Part shown: piece by piece, positions 11,142-22,100 of the stretch
Numbering within the stretch: position 1 is the stretch's first letter
How the letters are laid out: each line of letters opens with the position of its first letter
Assembly (NCBI GenBank): GCA_933207985.1
Contig: OW240920.1
Span: 133,658,452-133,722,451, forward strand
Length of the DNA stretch: 64,000 nt
Reading direction: 5' to 3'
From: Pelobates cultripes
Lineage: Eukaryota > Chordata > Amphibia > Anura > Pelobatidae
Notes under the pieces: model-generated
The model's input: the letters and a program-made list of their open reading frames with translations, nothing else
Told to the model about the DNA's origin: nothing
The model's database searches: none
Made by a program: the position numbers and the translations under genes

Positions 11142-11275
11142 ACCCCCCATCCCTCACTTACCTGATCTATAGGTTGTCTCCTCCCCTCCCCCATCCCTCA
11201 CTTACTTGATCTGTAGTTGGATCCCCCCCATCTCTTACTTACCTGATCTATAGACTGCAGTGCTAGGGATCAACT
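11142..11275. repeat. About 43-bp minisatellite, short block
   Basis: About three copies of a unit centred on TCACTTACCTGATCTATAGG with C-rich spacers. The same unit forms the longer block at 12535-12890. Confidence 0.75.
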
Positions 11276-11429
11276 GATATTGATTTTTTAGAGCTGATAC
11301 CGATAATCTGTGAACGTTCAGGCCTTAAGCTGATAATTTACCATTATTATGTACATTTACCATTTTGAAAAAATAAACTATTTCTAAAGGTAAACGCACA
11401 AAATATGCATGCCACAGGTAGTGGATGTA

Positions 11430-11855
11430 GTGTGTTTAGACAGGGGAACTGTGTGTGTTTGTGTAGTTTGTGTGTGTAGTGGATGCAGTGTGTATTTGTG
11501 TAGTGTGTATATAATGAATGCAGAGTGTGTGTGTATAGTGAATGCTGTTTGTGTAGTGTGTGTGTGTAGTGGATGTAGTGTGTATTTGTGTAGTGTGTAT
11601 ATAATGAATGCAGAGTGTGTGTGTATAGTGAATGCAGTGTGTGTGTAGTGTGCGTAAAGTGAATTCAGAGTGTGTGTGTGTGTGTGTATATAGTGAATGT
11701 AGTGTGTGTGTGTAGTGTGCGTAAACTGAATGCAGAGTGTGTGTGTTTGTGTGTTCGTAAAGTGAATGCAGAGTGGGTGTGTGTGTGTAGGGAATGCAGT
11801 GTGTGTGTAGTGTGTGTATAGTGAATGCAGTGTGTTTGTGTAGTGTGTGTACTGG
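11430..11855. repeat. GT-rich tandem repeat
   Basis: Variants of GTGTGTAGTGAATGCAG. A longer period of about 90 bp is visible between 11460 and 11645. Confidence 0.8.
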
Positions 11856-11859
11856 GGGG

Positions 11860-12530
11860 CATTTTTTCTTAAATATTGAATTTATTTATTAAAAAAAAAT
11901 TTTTTTTAGTCCCCCCTCCCTATTTCTTATTTGGCCAGGGGTGATGTAGTACATTACATCTGGAGTACAGATGTTTGACAACCACTGCAGTACACAATTG
12001 AGACTGCTAATTAGACCACATATTGATGCAATAGTTCACATGTTTAATATTCAGGTGTTTGAAATATCTGCATTAACTATATTACAGTGGTCATCAATGC
12101 AGAGCTTCCTCATTTCTTGTACAAGTGATCTGCTACGTTACAATACTTACATATCTTACTAACCGTCTCTTTTGGATAGACAGAACACAGTTTGATTTTG
12201 GAGGGCTGTGCTAACAGCATCACCAAGCGATTTGCTGATTTAAATTTTAATAAAAACAAGTCAACAAAATGTAACCTTTTCACAAAGACAAGCAGGTACC
12301 ACACTGTGTTCGCCATGTCTTTGTACCATATCCTTTCATGAAGAATTTTCTTTGTACATTCCCTGGATGTCCAGTGGCATGGACTGTGCAGCGGGGGCCC
12401 ACAGGTAGCGCTTATTTACCTTTCCAGCAGCTCCTTCAGCTCCCTGGAAAGGTAAGTAAGCACTACCTGCGGGCATACCAGTAAGCCCGGCCAGCGTGCC
12501 GCGCGGAGCGTTGCCATGGTAACCCCTAGG
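11860..12530. other. No gene recognised
   Basis: AT-rich sequence separating two blocks of one minisatellite family. No convincing coding frame. Confidence 0.4.
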
Positions 12531-12534
12531 CTGC

Positions 12535-12890
12535 ACCCCCATGCCTCACTTCCCTGACCTATAGGCTCTCTCTGCCCCCCCGCTTCACTTCCCAGATCTA
12601 TAGGCTCTCTCTGTCCCCCCATGCCTCTATTCCCTGATCTATAGGCTCTCTCTGCCCCCCATACCTCACTTCCCTGATCTATAGGCTCTCTCTGCCCCCC
12701 CCCGCCTCACATCCTTGATCTATAGGCTCCCTCTGACCCCCCATGCCTCACTTACCTGATCTATAGGCTCTCTCTGCCCCCCATGCCTCACTTCCCTGAT
12801 CTATAGGCTCTCTCTGCCCCCCATGCCTCACTTACCTGATCTATAGGCTCTCTCTCTGCCCCCCCATGCCTCACTTACCTGATCTGTAGG
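12535..12890. repeat. About 43-bp minisatellite, main block
   Basis: Roughly eight to nine copies of a unit containing CCTGATCTATAGGCTCTCTC and a run of C. Same family as 11142-11275. Confidence 0.85.
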
Positions 12891-13079
12891 CTGGTTCTGG
12901 CTGCATGTGCTGTTCCCCTGTGGATTCAGTCAGGATAGAGAAGCTGGGATAAAATGTAGCTTCCGATCCCTGTCTCTCTCCATACACAGCACCACCTACT
13001 GGCCGGCACCAGTATTGGACTATATTTTCAATCACATAAAAAATAGCAGAACAAGCTGAAAATTCCAGGGGAACTGCCC

Positions 13080-13577
13080 CCACTTGCTCCCACCCTGCAG
13101 GCGCCCAAGGTCACAGACTGTATGTTTTTTTATTGGTTTGTGTCCTTTGTGTTCCTGTGCCCCATCAGGTCCAGGGGGTGTTCCTCTGGCCTGAAGAATT
13201 GTATAAAAGCCAACCTGAATCATTAAAGCTCAGATCATCTTGCACCTTCATGAAGTCTTAGCTCATGTTTGGGGGATTGGAGACCTACACTCTAGGGATT
13301 GCTATAATCACTATACTCCTCAGAGTATAATCACCAAGTTCTTGTAAGAGCTGTTCCTGTTCCTGCTCTCTGGATTAAGAGAGGCCTACCTACTGGAAGC
13401 TGGATCCTGGTTTTGGGTCCACAGTTGGTGGAGGATGGCTACACCCCAACCAAGCTGTGGCGGTTCGTGGGGTCTGCGGTGTTTATGGTGCTCCAGCGCA
13501 GTGCTTATGGTACTCATCAGTACAGTAAGCAGTGACTGACAGAAGTACTTGGTAGGAGTGCCAGGCGGTCCGTCACA
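13080..13577 (+). mobile_element. LTR-2 3' portion (+)
   Basis: GTATAAAAG (about 13200) and CATTAAAG (about 13223) are spaced like TATA box and polyadenylation signal. The terminus GTCCGTCACA (ending 13577) and the preceding GGGTCTGCGGTGTTTATGG block match, in inverse orientation, the start of the LTR-2 copy at 43329 and its block near 43425. The LTR interrupts the protease region of a minus-strand gypsy element. The 5' boundary was not found. Confidence 0.6.
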
Positions 13578-14219
13578 GGGTATATAGTGGATTCTCCCTT
13601 CAGCCACTTGTATGGCAGTGGTACCGATGGTCTTTTCTTCCTCAGGGATAAGCTGGGGTCGCACCAGAGTTAGAGTGGCTCCGGTATCTTGGAGTCCCTG
13701 TACCTTGCATCCATTCAGCCACACTGCCTGTCTGTGGTGGTCCCGGTTATCATGTACGGCCTGACCGGGATTTGCCTCATGTAGAATGCTCCAGGCTTCT
13801 TCCTCGGGGCTCAGGAACTCTGTGTGGTCCTCGTGGTAGCAGAGAGCCAATGCTTGTGGGTTGGCAGGGACTACGGGTGTGACCCACTGTGTTTTGCCAT
13901 GGATTTGGGGACAGTTTATAATGTTGTGGCCCGGTTGAAGGCATTGGAAGCAGCGCCATTCCTTCCCGGGGTAGCCCCGCTGGGGGGTTGCTCGGACTGG
14001 GGGTCTGTGGCTGGGTTGACAGTAGCTGGGAGATGGAGCAGGGTGATGGGACTGGCGAATATCAGCATACCAGTAAGCCCGTTTGGCTGCTTCAGTGATG
14101 GTCTTGGGCTGCCGGTCTCTTACCCATTCCTGTATATCCATGGGGAACCAGTTGTAGAAGTGGTCGAGCATGAATGCTTGGAGAATCTCTTCAGGGGACT
14201 TGGCTTGTTGTGAGGCCAT
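13578..14219 (-). pseudogene. Ty3/gypsy gag (SCAN-like, zinc knuckle) and protease start
   Basis: Read on the minus strand from an ATG at 14219. First comes a SCAN-like segment with EEILQAFMLDHF and DIQEWVRDRQP, then a zinc knuckle CFQCLQPGHNIINC (C-X2-C-X4-H-X4-C, 13911-13952), then the protease motif DTGATLTLV. SCAN domains are related to the capsid C-terminal domain of Gmr1-like gypsy elements (family knowledge). Gag packages element RNA; the protease would process the polyprotein. The frame stays open to 13386, but codons below 13578 come from an LTR-2 insertion, so the apparent 277-residue product is chimeric. The N-terminal gag part lies in other frames at 14363-14900. Confidence 0.75.
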
Positions 14220-14362
14220 CTAGTTATGGGTGGCTCGGATAATGCGGACTCCCATTCCTCATGGGAGTCCTTCTCGCCTTTCTTGGTCCCCCGGAACTTC
14301 CTGCTGTACGACTCCAGGGTTAAATGAACCGAGTTAGGACTACTGCTTTGACTGACTCGTAC

Positions 14363-14900
14363 TCACGGGTCTGGTCTGTCGGTACATTTTGGTAGGCCTC
14401 TGCCGTTCTCCCTGTTAGGGTCCCGGCCAAGATAGTTTGACCCTGACCCAGTCTGTGGGGGCGACTGCGTTAGACACTGTCGCTCGAAATCCTGCAGGAA
14501 ATCGTCAATGCCTTCTTCTGCCTCCTTGAACTCTTTAAAGGCGGCAAAGTGTAACTTGGGCTTTTGAGTTGAGTTTTCTGTGGACCTCTCTCTGGTCCCT
14601 CGTTCATCTGCCTGTGGAGGGTTCACCCCATGCTTCTGAGCCAGAATAAACGCTTGTGTCTAAGAGATGAGCTTGGCTACGATATCTGCGTAAGAAGGCT
14701 CTGGGAATAGGGCCAAGTGCTGCCTTACTGCTTTTGTGACCCTTTACTCTTTTCCCTCTGGCTTTAGGGTAGCTGCCTCCTGTCTTTGCTGGTCATGAGT
14801 TTGGCAATCAGCTCAGCCTTCTTATGGTTGCCTGCCAACTTCACTCTTGTTCCCAGCAATTCCTCTAGGGTTTGTCTTTTTAGATTTTTAGATAGTACAT
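14363..14900 (-). pseudogene. Gypsy gag N-terminal region
   Basis: The minus strand reads LKRQTLEELLGTRVKLAG and KKAELIAKLM just after the LTR (about 14880-14790), then, after frame disruptions, KLHFAAFKEFKEAEEGIDDF (about 14530). The first part resembles a SAP-like helix-turn-helix and the second the gag matrix/capsid start. The same two blocks occur at 42905-43330, confirming the family. Frameshifts separate the parts, so this copy is dead. Confidence 0.65.
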
Positions 14901-14944
14901 GGGTCTGTTGGCAGGGACATGGGATTCCACCGCTTGCCACTAGT

Positions 14945-15149
14945 TGTAGTGGGACCTGCTTAACCCGGCTGGTTATCCCCGTTATTAATAATTGGTCAGA
15001 CCCATTCCCCCAGTAACTGGACGACACACAGTTCCAGGGTACAATCTTCGACAATTTTTATTAGGGCACACAGCTTTTTATACACAGACCCCCACAAGGG
15101 GTCTCCATCTAACACAACACAATCCGAGGCAGGAGGGGGCTGGGTTACA
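14945..15149 (-). mobile_element. Ty3/gypsy LTR (205 bp) between two gag copies
   Basis: Runs from TGTAGTGGGACC to GGGTTACA on the plus strand and closely resembles 8442-8647. On the minus strand it is followed by ACTAGTGGCAAGCGG, the primer-binding position, then gag. On its other side (15150-15170) is a purine-rich tract (minus strand). It therefore acts as 5' LTR for the lower gag and 3' LTR for the upper one. Confidence 0.75.
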
Positions 15150-15299
15150 GATAACCATCTCCCGCTCTGGGAGATACCAACAGCATGCAGGGACACACAT
15201 GAAATCACATTACATACAGGAGGGCCAACTTTGGGCTTGGCGCCATGGGAAGGAAAGGGGTTACAGGGTTGAAACTTATATCGCTAAATAGCCCCAGGT

Positions 15300-16340
15300 C
15301 CCATCTGAGCCCGAGATATCAACATCCAAAGTGTTGCTTGGTTTAGACTTTTGCCTTGTATAGGACTCTCAAGTATTCCTCAGAACTGGCCTCGGTTTCC
15401 ACACAGTGAGCAGCTGGTGCAAGGGGTTGTGCAGGGTTGGCTACTGGTATGGGACATCTCCATGGTTGTGTGGAGGGCCGGAAAGCACAATTAGCCACAA
15501 CATGCCCCAACTCATGGCATCGATGGCATTTGATCTTGTATTGTTCCCGTGGATACTTAGGTGGCCCTTGGTAACGGGAGGGGCCAGAGGGAACAGGAGC
15601 CCTGAATTCGGGGGGTGAGAGAGGGGACAGGAGCCCAGAATTCAGGGCGGGGAGGGGGTCTCAGGGTGGTCTGACCCATCCTCCTGGTGTCTGCATACTC
15701 ATCGGCTAAGCAGGCGGCATCAGTCAAAGTGAGGGGTCGTCGATCTTGTATCCACTCTTGCAGTTCAGGTTGTAGTGAAGTTAGGAAGTGTTCCAGGAGA
15801 AAGAGTTGTAGTACCTCCTCTCCTGTACTAGCTTGACACCCGGCAATCCAATGGGAGGCAGTGCAGTGTAGGCAGCAGGCCCACTCCATATACGAATCTC
15901 CAACTTTCTTTTTAGAGTCTCAAAATCGCGGGCGATATGGCTCAGGGGTGACGGCATAGTGGGTGAGCAGGGCCTCTTTAACCAAGTGATAGTGGTTGAC
16001 TTACTCATTGAAGATGGCTTGAAAGGTTTCTGCTGCTTTACCAGACAATTTTCCTGATAGAATGGTGAACCATTTCTCACAGGGCACTTGTGCACACTGT
16101 CGTTTAAAATCTGCGAGGTAACCGTCTATTTCTCCTTCTGCTTCCAGAAAAAGCTTGAATGCTGTGAAGTTCAACTGCAGGTGTAGGATTAGCTTCCACT
16201 GGGTGCTTGGGTCGCTGTGCTGCTACCAAGCGCAAGTGGTATTCCCTTTTCTCACAGGCTTCAGCTTCCATGGTGCTGAACATCTGGGTGATGCGTTCTT
16301 CAGATGGGTTCCGCCCATACATCGCCAATCGTGACCAATC
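15300..16340 (-). pseudogene. Second gypsy gag (SCAN-like, zinc knuckle), frameshifted
   Basis: On the minus strand, SEERITQMFSTMEAEA (about 16300) is followed by broken frames, then a SCAN-like segment with EEVLQLFLLEHF and ELQEWIQDRRP (15810-15720), and a zinc knuckle CHRCHELGHVVANC (15487-15528). No protease, RT or integrase follows; the sequence runs into a 3' untranslated segment, purine tract and LTR. It differs clearly in residues from the gag at 13578-14219, so the two belong to different subfamilies. It looks like a gag-only, non-autonomous copy. Frameshifts near 15780-15890 and 16100 make it non-functional. Confidence 0.65.
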
Positions 16341-16364
16341 AGTAGTGTTTCATTTTCCTCTGCA

Positions 16365-17913
16365 CTCTGTTCCAAATTATTATGCAAATTATATTTTTCT
16401 CATTTACCTAAATAATTGATGTAAATAACAGTCAGCATAATTCTCATGTTATTAACTATTAAGAGTACAATTCAAATTTTATTGAACAAACCTCCTAATG
16501 ATAACAGTATTTTTTTTAAACATAAAAAACTTACAATGCACTGTTCCAAATTATTACACATAGTAAGTTTCAAAACACTTTATAGATTGTAAAGAACTGA
16601 AAATTGTCATTTGTTGTGTTTGCAGCATATTTACTGAAATCAAAAGCTATTACAATCAAACTTATAACAACATTTTAACTTTTTAAACATTTTAACAGGC
16701 CACGTTGCATTTTAACATAGGACCCCTTATTTGATAGCAGCTTCACAAGTCTTGCATCGATTGAACTTGTGAGTTTTGGACAGTTTCTGCTTGAATTTGT
16801 TTGCAAGATGTCAGAATAGCCTCCCAGAGCTGCTGTTTGGATGTAAACTGCCTCCCAACCTCATAGATCTTTTGCTTGAGGATGCTACAAAGGTTCTCAA
16901 TAGGATTGAGGTCAGGGAGGATGGAGGCCACACCATGACTTTCTCTCCTTTTATCCCCATAGCAGCCATTGATGCAGAGGTATTCTTTGCAGCATGAGAT
17001 GGTGCATTGTCATGCATGAAGATGATTCTATTACAGAAAGCATAGTTCTTCCTTCTGTACCAGAGAAGAAAGTGGTCAGTCAGAAACTCCACATACTTTG
17101 CAGAGGTCATCTTTACACCTTCAGGGAACCCTAATGGGCTCTTCCCATGATTCCGGCCCAAAACATGACTCCACCACCGCCTTGCTGACGTTGCAGCCTT
17201 GTTGGAACAGGGTGGCCGTCCATCAACCATCCACTACTCCATCCATCTGGGCCATCCAGGTTTGCACGGCACTCATCAGTGAACAGGACTGTTTGAAAAT
17301 TAGTCTCTGTGTATTTTTCTGCCTAATGCAGCCGTTTCTGCTTGTGAGCATTGGTTAGTGGTGGCCGAATAGAAGGTTTATGGACAGTTGCAAGACTCTA
17401 GAGGACTCTACACCTTGATGTTCGTGGGACTCCAGAGGCACCAGCAGCTTCAAATATCTGTTTGCTGCTATGTAATGGTATTTTAGCAGCTGCTCTCTTG
17501 ATCAGATGCATGGATCTGGCAGAAATCTTCCTCAATGTGCCTTTATCTGCATGAACCCGTCTGTGCTCTGAATCAGCCACAAATCTCTTAATAGTTCGAT
17601 GATCGCGCTTAAGTTTTTGTGAAATATCTAATGTTTTCATACCTCATCCAAGGCATTGAACTATTTCACTCTTTTCGGCAGCAGAGAGATCCTTTTTCTT
17701 CCCCATATTGCATGAAAATGGTGCTCTGCTTAATAATGTGGAACACCCTCCTTTAGTAGTTTTTCCTTAAATTGGGCTCACCTGGCAATCTACTTATCAC
17801 AGGTGTCCGAAATAGTTTTCAGTGATCAAAAGAGCTCTGAGACACAATGCCATCCATGAGTTAAACTGAAAAGCAAAATACTTAATAGAATTTGCATAAT
17901 AATTTGGAACTGG
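16365..17913 (-). mobile_element. Tc1-like transposon 1 (about 1.55 kb)
   Basis: Terminal inverted repeats beginning GTTCCAAATTATTATGCAAA (about 16368) and ending in the inverse near 17910 enclose a minus-strand transposase pseudogene. The size fits the Tc1 group. The TA at the right end is clear; the left end reads CA, so one flank or TIR end has changed. Confidence 0.8.
16743..17706 (-). pseudogene. Tc1-like transposase, broken
   Basis: From the minus-strand ATG at 17706 the product begins MGKKKDLSAAEKSEIVQCLG and then has an in-frame TGA. The DNA-binding half continues with DISQKLKRDHRTIKRFV. The catalytic half shows VMVWPP-type and HDNAPSHAA segments (second aspartate of the DDE triad) and LPDLNPIENL (the glutamate). 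At least two frame changes separate these parts. Cut-and-paste activity would require an intact copy elsewhere. Confidence 0.8.
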
Positions 17914-17924
17914 GTATATATCCA

Positions 17925-18850
17925 TGAGACGAGGGTTAAGTAAACTGGTTTAATGGTAGCCAGACTGGCCTTTTATGCAATTCTCCATGCAAGGGGCACT
18001 CCCACATGGACCTTGTTATGAACTACAATACAAACTGTTAAACCAATAATGATAGAGTTACAATGTATGACACTCCAAACATAACATAGCACACAATCAT
18101 TCCCCTCTGCCTGGGAGATAATCGAGTCAATTACTGTATCAACTCAATTATCTCCAGCCGAGAAAGAACATAATTTATAGACAATCTGAAAGTAACCCAA
18201 AAAACCCACACAAACCCCATAAAATGTACATCCCCTGATAGCCCCGATCTGGGTGAGCAACATATCCAAAAATCACCCTGATCGGTTGAGGGGTTTGGGA
18301 TTCGTATGGAAGTCTTATTTCTGACCAACTGCACACAAGGTTTCTGCCCAGAATAGTTCCATAGAATCAGGCTTTGCAGCCGGTCTCTTCCATGGGCTTC
18401 AAATATAACAAAATATCCCATATACTGTTCGTGGGAAAACTAGTCGTGTGCCCCTCTTTCGGGTGTTTGGTTTCACCGAACGCCGCCTCTTTCGGATGAC
18501 TTGGAATGAAACTAGTTAATCCTGGAAGTTCCATACACTTGATGACCAAACACCGCTGGACTCGTTCGACAAAATAAAATGGCCACCGCCATGTGTTCAG
18601 GCACACCCAGTGAACAACTTAGAATGTTCAGTGTTGCAGTTAGAGCAAGTGTTAGTAAGGTCAATTAGGTCAATTGGGTCAATTGGAGGCACACAACTGC
18701 TCTGGGTGGTCCAAGGGTTTGGTACATTATTTGGTACATGAATCTGTTCAGTTGGGTTTTGTATACCGATCCTGGCAAAGTAAACAATAATCTCCAGGAA
18801 CAAGGCATCTGTTACAGACTGCTTCAGCATTTTCTTTTAAGTTGCATGCG
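17925..18850 (-). mobile_element. LTR-2 copy (-)
   Basis: TTTTATGCAATTCTCCATGC (about 17970) matches the LTR-2 at 43690. The ATCCAAAAATCACCCTGATC block (about 18268) corresponds to 7360 inverted, and GACCAAACACCGCTGGACTC (about 18541) to 7055 inverted. Short open frames on both strands carry no motif. Boundaries are approximate. Confidence 0.5.
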
Positions 18851-19039
18851 ATTTAATGTTGTTTTTGTGCACGTCATGTGCCTGGTTTCCTATACGTAAT
18901 TGCTGATTCGCTTTTTCTCGTTTCCAGTGGGTGAGATTTCGGGAAGAAGCTCCGGGAGCGCAGATGGAAGGTTTGGCTTGTCTAGACGAAATGTGCCAGC
19001 TAGGGACTTCTTGCTTGGAGGACTGATTAGGGATTAGTT

Positions 19040-19810
19040 GGTGCCGGTCACTTGGGCTGCCTACAGTAAGGTCTGGGATGCATGGGAAGGAACATTGGCT
19101 TGTACTGGGGGGCATCATTTAGGGGAGGTTCGTCTTGAGGCTCTGTTGTGGTTTCTTTGTCAATTGTTTGCGTCTAGGGCTTCGCTCTCACTAGTCGATC
19201 GGAATATTGCGGCATTGGCTTTTTCTGTTTCATTTAAACAGATGGGAGAACCTGACAAAACACATCCAGGTTTGTCAAGCCCTTAAGAGTTTTCAGAAAG
19301 GGAAGAAAGCTCCAAACTCTCGGAGGCCAGGTATTACCAGGTATTTGTTTTTCTCATTACGCGGTTTTACTATTTTCGGTTGCTTTTGTTTGGGCCTTTT
19401 TTGGGGCATTTTGAGTCAATGAACTGGTAAGTAGTAGTCGGCTTCTGGGAGGTGGTCTCCAGGCGTCAGATGTGGAAATTTGGGGTGATAAGGTATTGAT
19501 TCGTCTTCGATGTTCGAAAACGGATGTCTTCGGTAAGGGATGCTTAATTACCTTATTTTCTTTACCATGGGCACTTATCTGCCCGGTGGGTTGTGCTTCG
19601 GAGTACATGGCTGTTCGTTCCAATGTTGGGGGTTTGGATGCGTCGCAGTTTGGTACACATTCCTTTCGTTCTTTTCGTTCCTTTCGTATCGGTGTGGCAA
19701 CGAAGGCAGCCCGTTTGGGGTTTGGTGATGAGTTGGTAAAGAAGATCAGGCGATGGGAATCAGTTAGGTTCCAGTCATATGTGCTTCTTGATCGTTTGGT
19801 GTTATTCATG
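19040..19810 (+). pseudogene. Tyrosine recombinase of a DIRS-like element, decayed
   Basis: Several frames together give an N-terminal core-binding segment (YSKVWDAWEGTL, then EVRLEALLWFLCQLFASRAS near 19050-19200), then LQASDVEIWGDKVLIRLRCS, CPV and finally FGTHSFRSFRSFRIG...RRWESVRFQSYV. H-x-x-R, the H/W box and the tyrosine of the catalytic set are present; the first arginine was not found. Tyrosine recombinases integrate DIRS-type circles without target duplication. A TCCTTTCGT nine-mer is tripled inside the H-x-x-R box (19661-19687). Stops and frameshifts show it is inactive. An SGNH-like domain follows immediately. Confidence 0.75.
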
Positions 19811-19864
19811 GGTTGTGGAAAGGGGTTTTATGGTATGTTATGGCGGTGTTAAGTTGTTTCCTTT

Positions 19865-20463
19865 CTTTCTACAGGATTGGTCGCCAGGCTGATAGGCCAC
19901 TCCTTCATCTACTGGTCTTCACGGAGAGCCACAGTTCATCACCATGGCATGCAGCTGGGCTTTCCACAAGATCTGGTTTATCTGCACTGGTTGGGTTTTT
20001 GTGGTTTGGGTGGAATGATGTCTGTTCTGAACTGTTTAGAAGGCAAGGTCAGGGTAAGGCTCCGGATTTCATTTTGATTCACGCCAGGGAAATGATCTAG
20101 GGCTGTACCCCAGAGGGAATTCGTGCATAGCATGAAGAGGGATGTGGATACAATTAGGGGGTTGACCCCGGGGGTTATTATTATTTGGTAAGAATTGGTG
20201 CCACACCTTCACTGGCGCTATTATAGGGATCTTACAGCGATTGCTAGGTGTCGACGTAAGATCGATCTTTTAATGGCAGTCTATATTATACATTTGGGGG
20301 AGAGGTAATTCGGCCCCAAGAGTTGGAAGTGATGCTTCTAGGTTATTTCCGGCATGATGGGGTGCATCTCTCAGATGTGAGCATTGATTTCTTGAATCTA
20401 GGTTTTCAGGACGAACTTAGGCAGGCATTATTCAGGCAGAGTGGGGGCGCTGAGGCGGCTTGA
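19865..20463 (+). pseudogene. SGNH-hydrolase-like domain following recombinase
   Basis: Across frames, LIGHSFIYWSSRRA (block I, GHS at 19895-19903), QLGFPQDLVYLHWLGF, GNDLG (block III, about 20087) and DGVHLSDV (block V, D-x-x-H at 20356-20370) appear in order, ending QDELRQALF and a stop near 20461. These are the signature blocks of SGNH/GDSL esterases. Similar domains accompany the recombinase in some vertebrate DIRS-like elements (family knowledge; role unknown, esterase suggested). At least one frameshift near 20080 disrupts it. A second decayed copy lies at 47060-47500. Confidence 0.7.
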
Positions 20464-20935
20464 GGAGGTCAAGCTCTGTGCTGTAGCGGGGGACAGAGAG
20501 AGAAATTGAGGGGCAGGTTGGCTCAACAGGTGGGATATATTTTAAGTTCAGGAGCAATAGGTTTTGGTAGGTTCCAGCTCATCAGTCGCTCAGAACCTGG
20601 GTGTGTAGGGATATCTCGTATACCCCTACAAGTGGAAATGGATGCCCTTGGTGGCTCAGTTAACTGTTAGTGTTATATTAATGTTATATGTTTATATGGA
20701 TGTATTGATGTAAATTATGGTGGGGTCATTGTCTGGGGATAAAGTTATATATAAAAGTTATGGTGCTGTGATGTCATTAAGTGTTGCTGACAATGACCTT
20801 TATTTAATTAAATATAATGTCAAATTAATAATAAAGCTGTGATCATTTTAACCCAACTTCAAGGTTTTCTGTGTTTTATGGGTAGAGGGGGCTTTATATG
20901 GGTAAAGGTTATCAAGATGTCGATAAGACAACTAT
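20464..20935 (+). other. 3' region of DIRS-like copy
   Basis: No coding signal. ATTAATAATAAAGCTGTGATC (about 20823) resembles TTAAAAAAAGCTGTGGCC at about 47943, downstream of the second SGNH copy, so this is probably the shared 3' untranslated region. Confidence 0.35.
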
Positions 20936-22100
20936 GCTTGCATGTCAGCAGGAAGCAAGATAGTTGCTATCGTAAAATGAAAATATTTGCATATAAATGT
21001 GAAAAGCAAAAGTAGAAGAGAGAAAAAAGGGGGGGGGAGTATATACAGTAACTGACACGGTGACAATCAGCCTTCACAAGCAATCACACTTATCATCCAA
21101 CTCCAGACATACATATCACATTCAGCCATCCACCACATCCACATTCAGCAAAGAGTCACACAGAATTACACTCAACCAGCCCCCAAATAATCACACTAAG
21201 CCAATACAAAAAGAAAAGTGAACAATGCCCTTTAAACAAAAGTATGTACAGATCTTGGCTTGTGGTCAGGTTTGTGCCTAAAAACACGAAGGTACGTTTG
21301 TATCAGTGAATCTTTCTCATAAGCAAATATTGGTTTTATGATAATAATAATAAACAGGTGAAAAAATTGGTAGGAGCAGCTGCGACCGGGCCCATCACTC
21401 CAGGGGGCCCAGCAGCCCTGTGGACCCCTGCGACCCTGTACCAGCCGCCATGTTTTGCTGCCCCAGCCCGCGATCCCCACGGATCAGTTTCGCACCGGGG
21501 CCCCATGGATTGTGTGTACGCCACTGGGTAGGAGATTCAAAATAGTGCTACAATCACCAACGCGGGTCACTCCCACATGAGATTGAGAGCACTGAAAAGT
21601 TGTACAATTATTACTATAGGTGTTAATGAGTCTTGTGAATTAGCATCATTGGGGAAGGACACTTGATATCCAAAATTAAGGTTTCAATTTATGTACAGAT
21701 TGTGGTAATAATTGTACAACTTTTGAAAGCTCTCCTTAGTTTTTATTTGTATATTGGTTTTATGATGTTGTATGCATCCAGAAAAATAAAAATGTCAGCA
21801 GGAAGCAAGATAGTTTTAATCGTAAAATGAAAATATTTGCATATGAATGCGAAAAGCAAAAGTAGAAGAGAGAAAGGGGGGGAGGGGGAGGAAGTATATA
21901 CAGTAACTGCTTTGTAGACAGGATGGTACCTGAATCTAAATTAAATATTTCCACTAGCAAATACTGGTCTCACTGTGTAGAGTGCACAAAAAAAAGAAAA
22001 GTCTATGCGATAGCCATGTGTTTGCAGATAGTAAATAAGGGCTTCTGTTAAAAACTGGGGAGACTTGGAGAGAACCCACAATCAGTGTGTGGTATCCAGC
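20936..22100. repeat. Composite dispersed repeat Z, with inserted segment
   Basis: GTCAGCAGGAAGCAAGATAG and about 100 following bases occur twice (20943 and 21793). Between them are CACACTCAGCCA-like short tandem units (21060-21200) and an AAGTATGTACAGATCTTGGC block, both repeated at 32220-33000. The part at 21970-22100 recurs at 42520-42640. A GC-rich insertion (21360-21530) ends in GTGTACGCCACTGG. Confidence 0.65.

Noticed and set aside
10308..11150. Leucine/serine-rich and G/K/E-rich open frames
   Set aside because: Products of the 20-bp minisatellite read on either strand.
11409..11862. Cysteine/valine-rich and threonine/histidine-rich frames
   Set aside because: Translation of the GT-rich repeat.
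13824..14213. 129-codon plus-strand frame
   Set aside because: Antisense shadow of the gypsy gag, whose zinc knuckle and SCAN-like motifs are on the minus strand.
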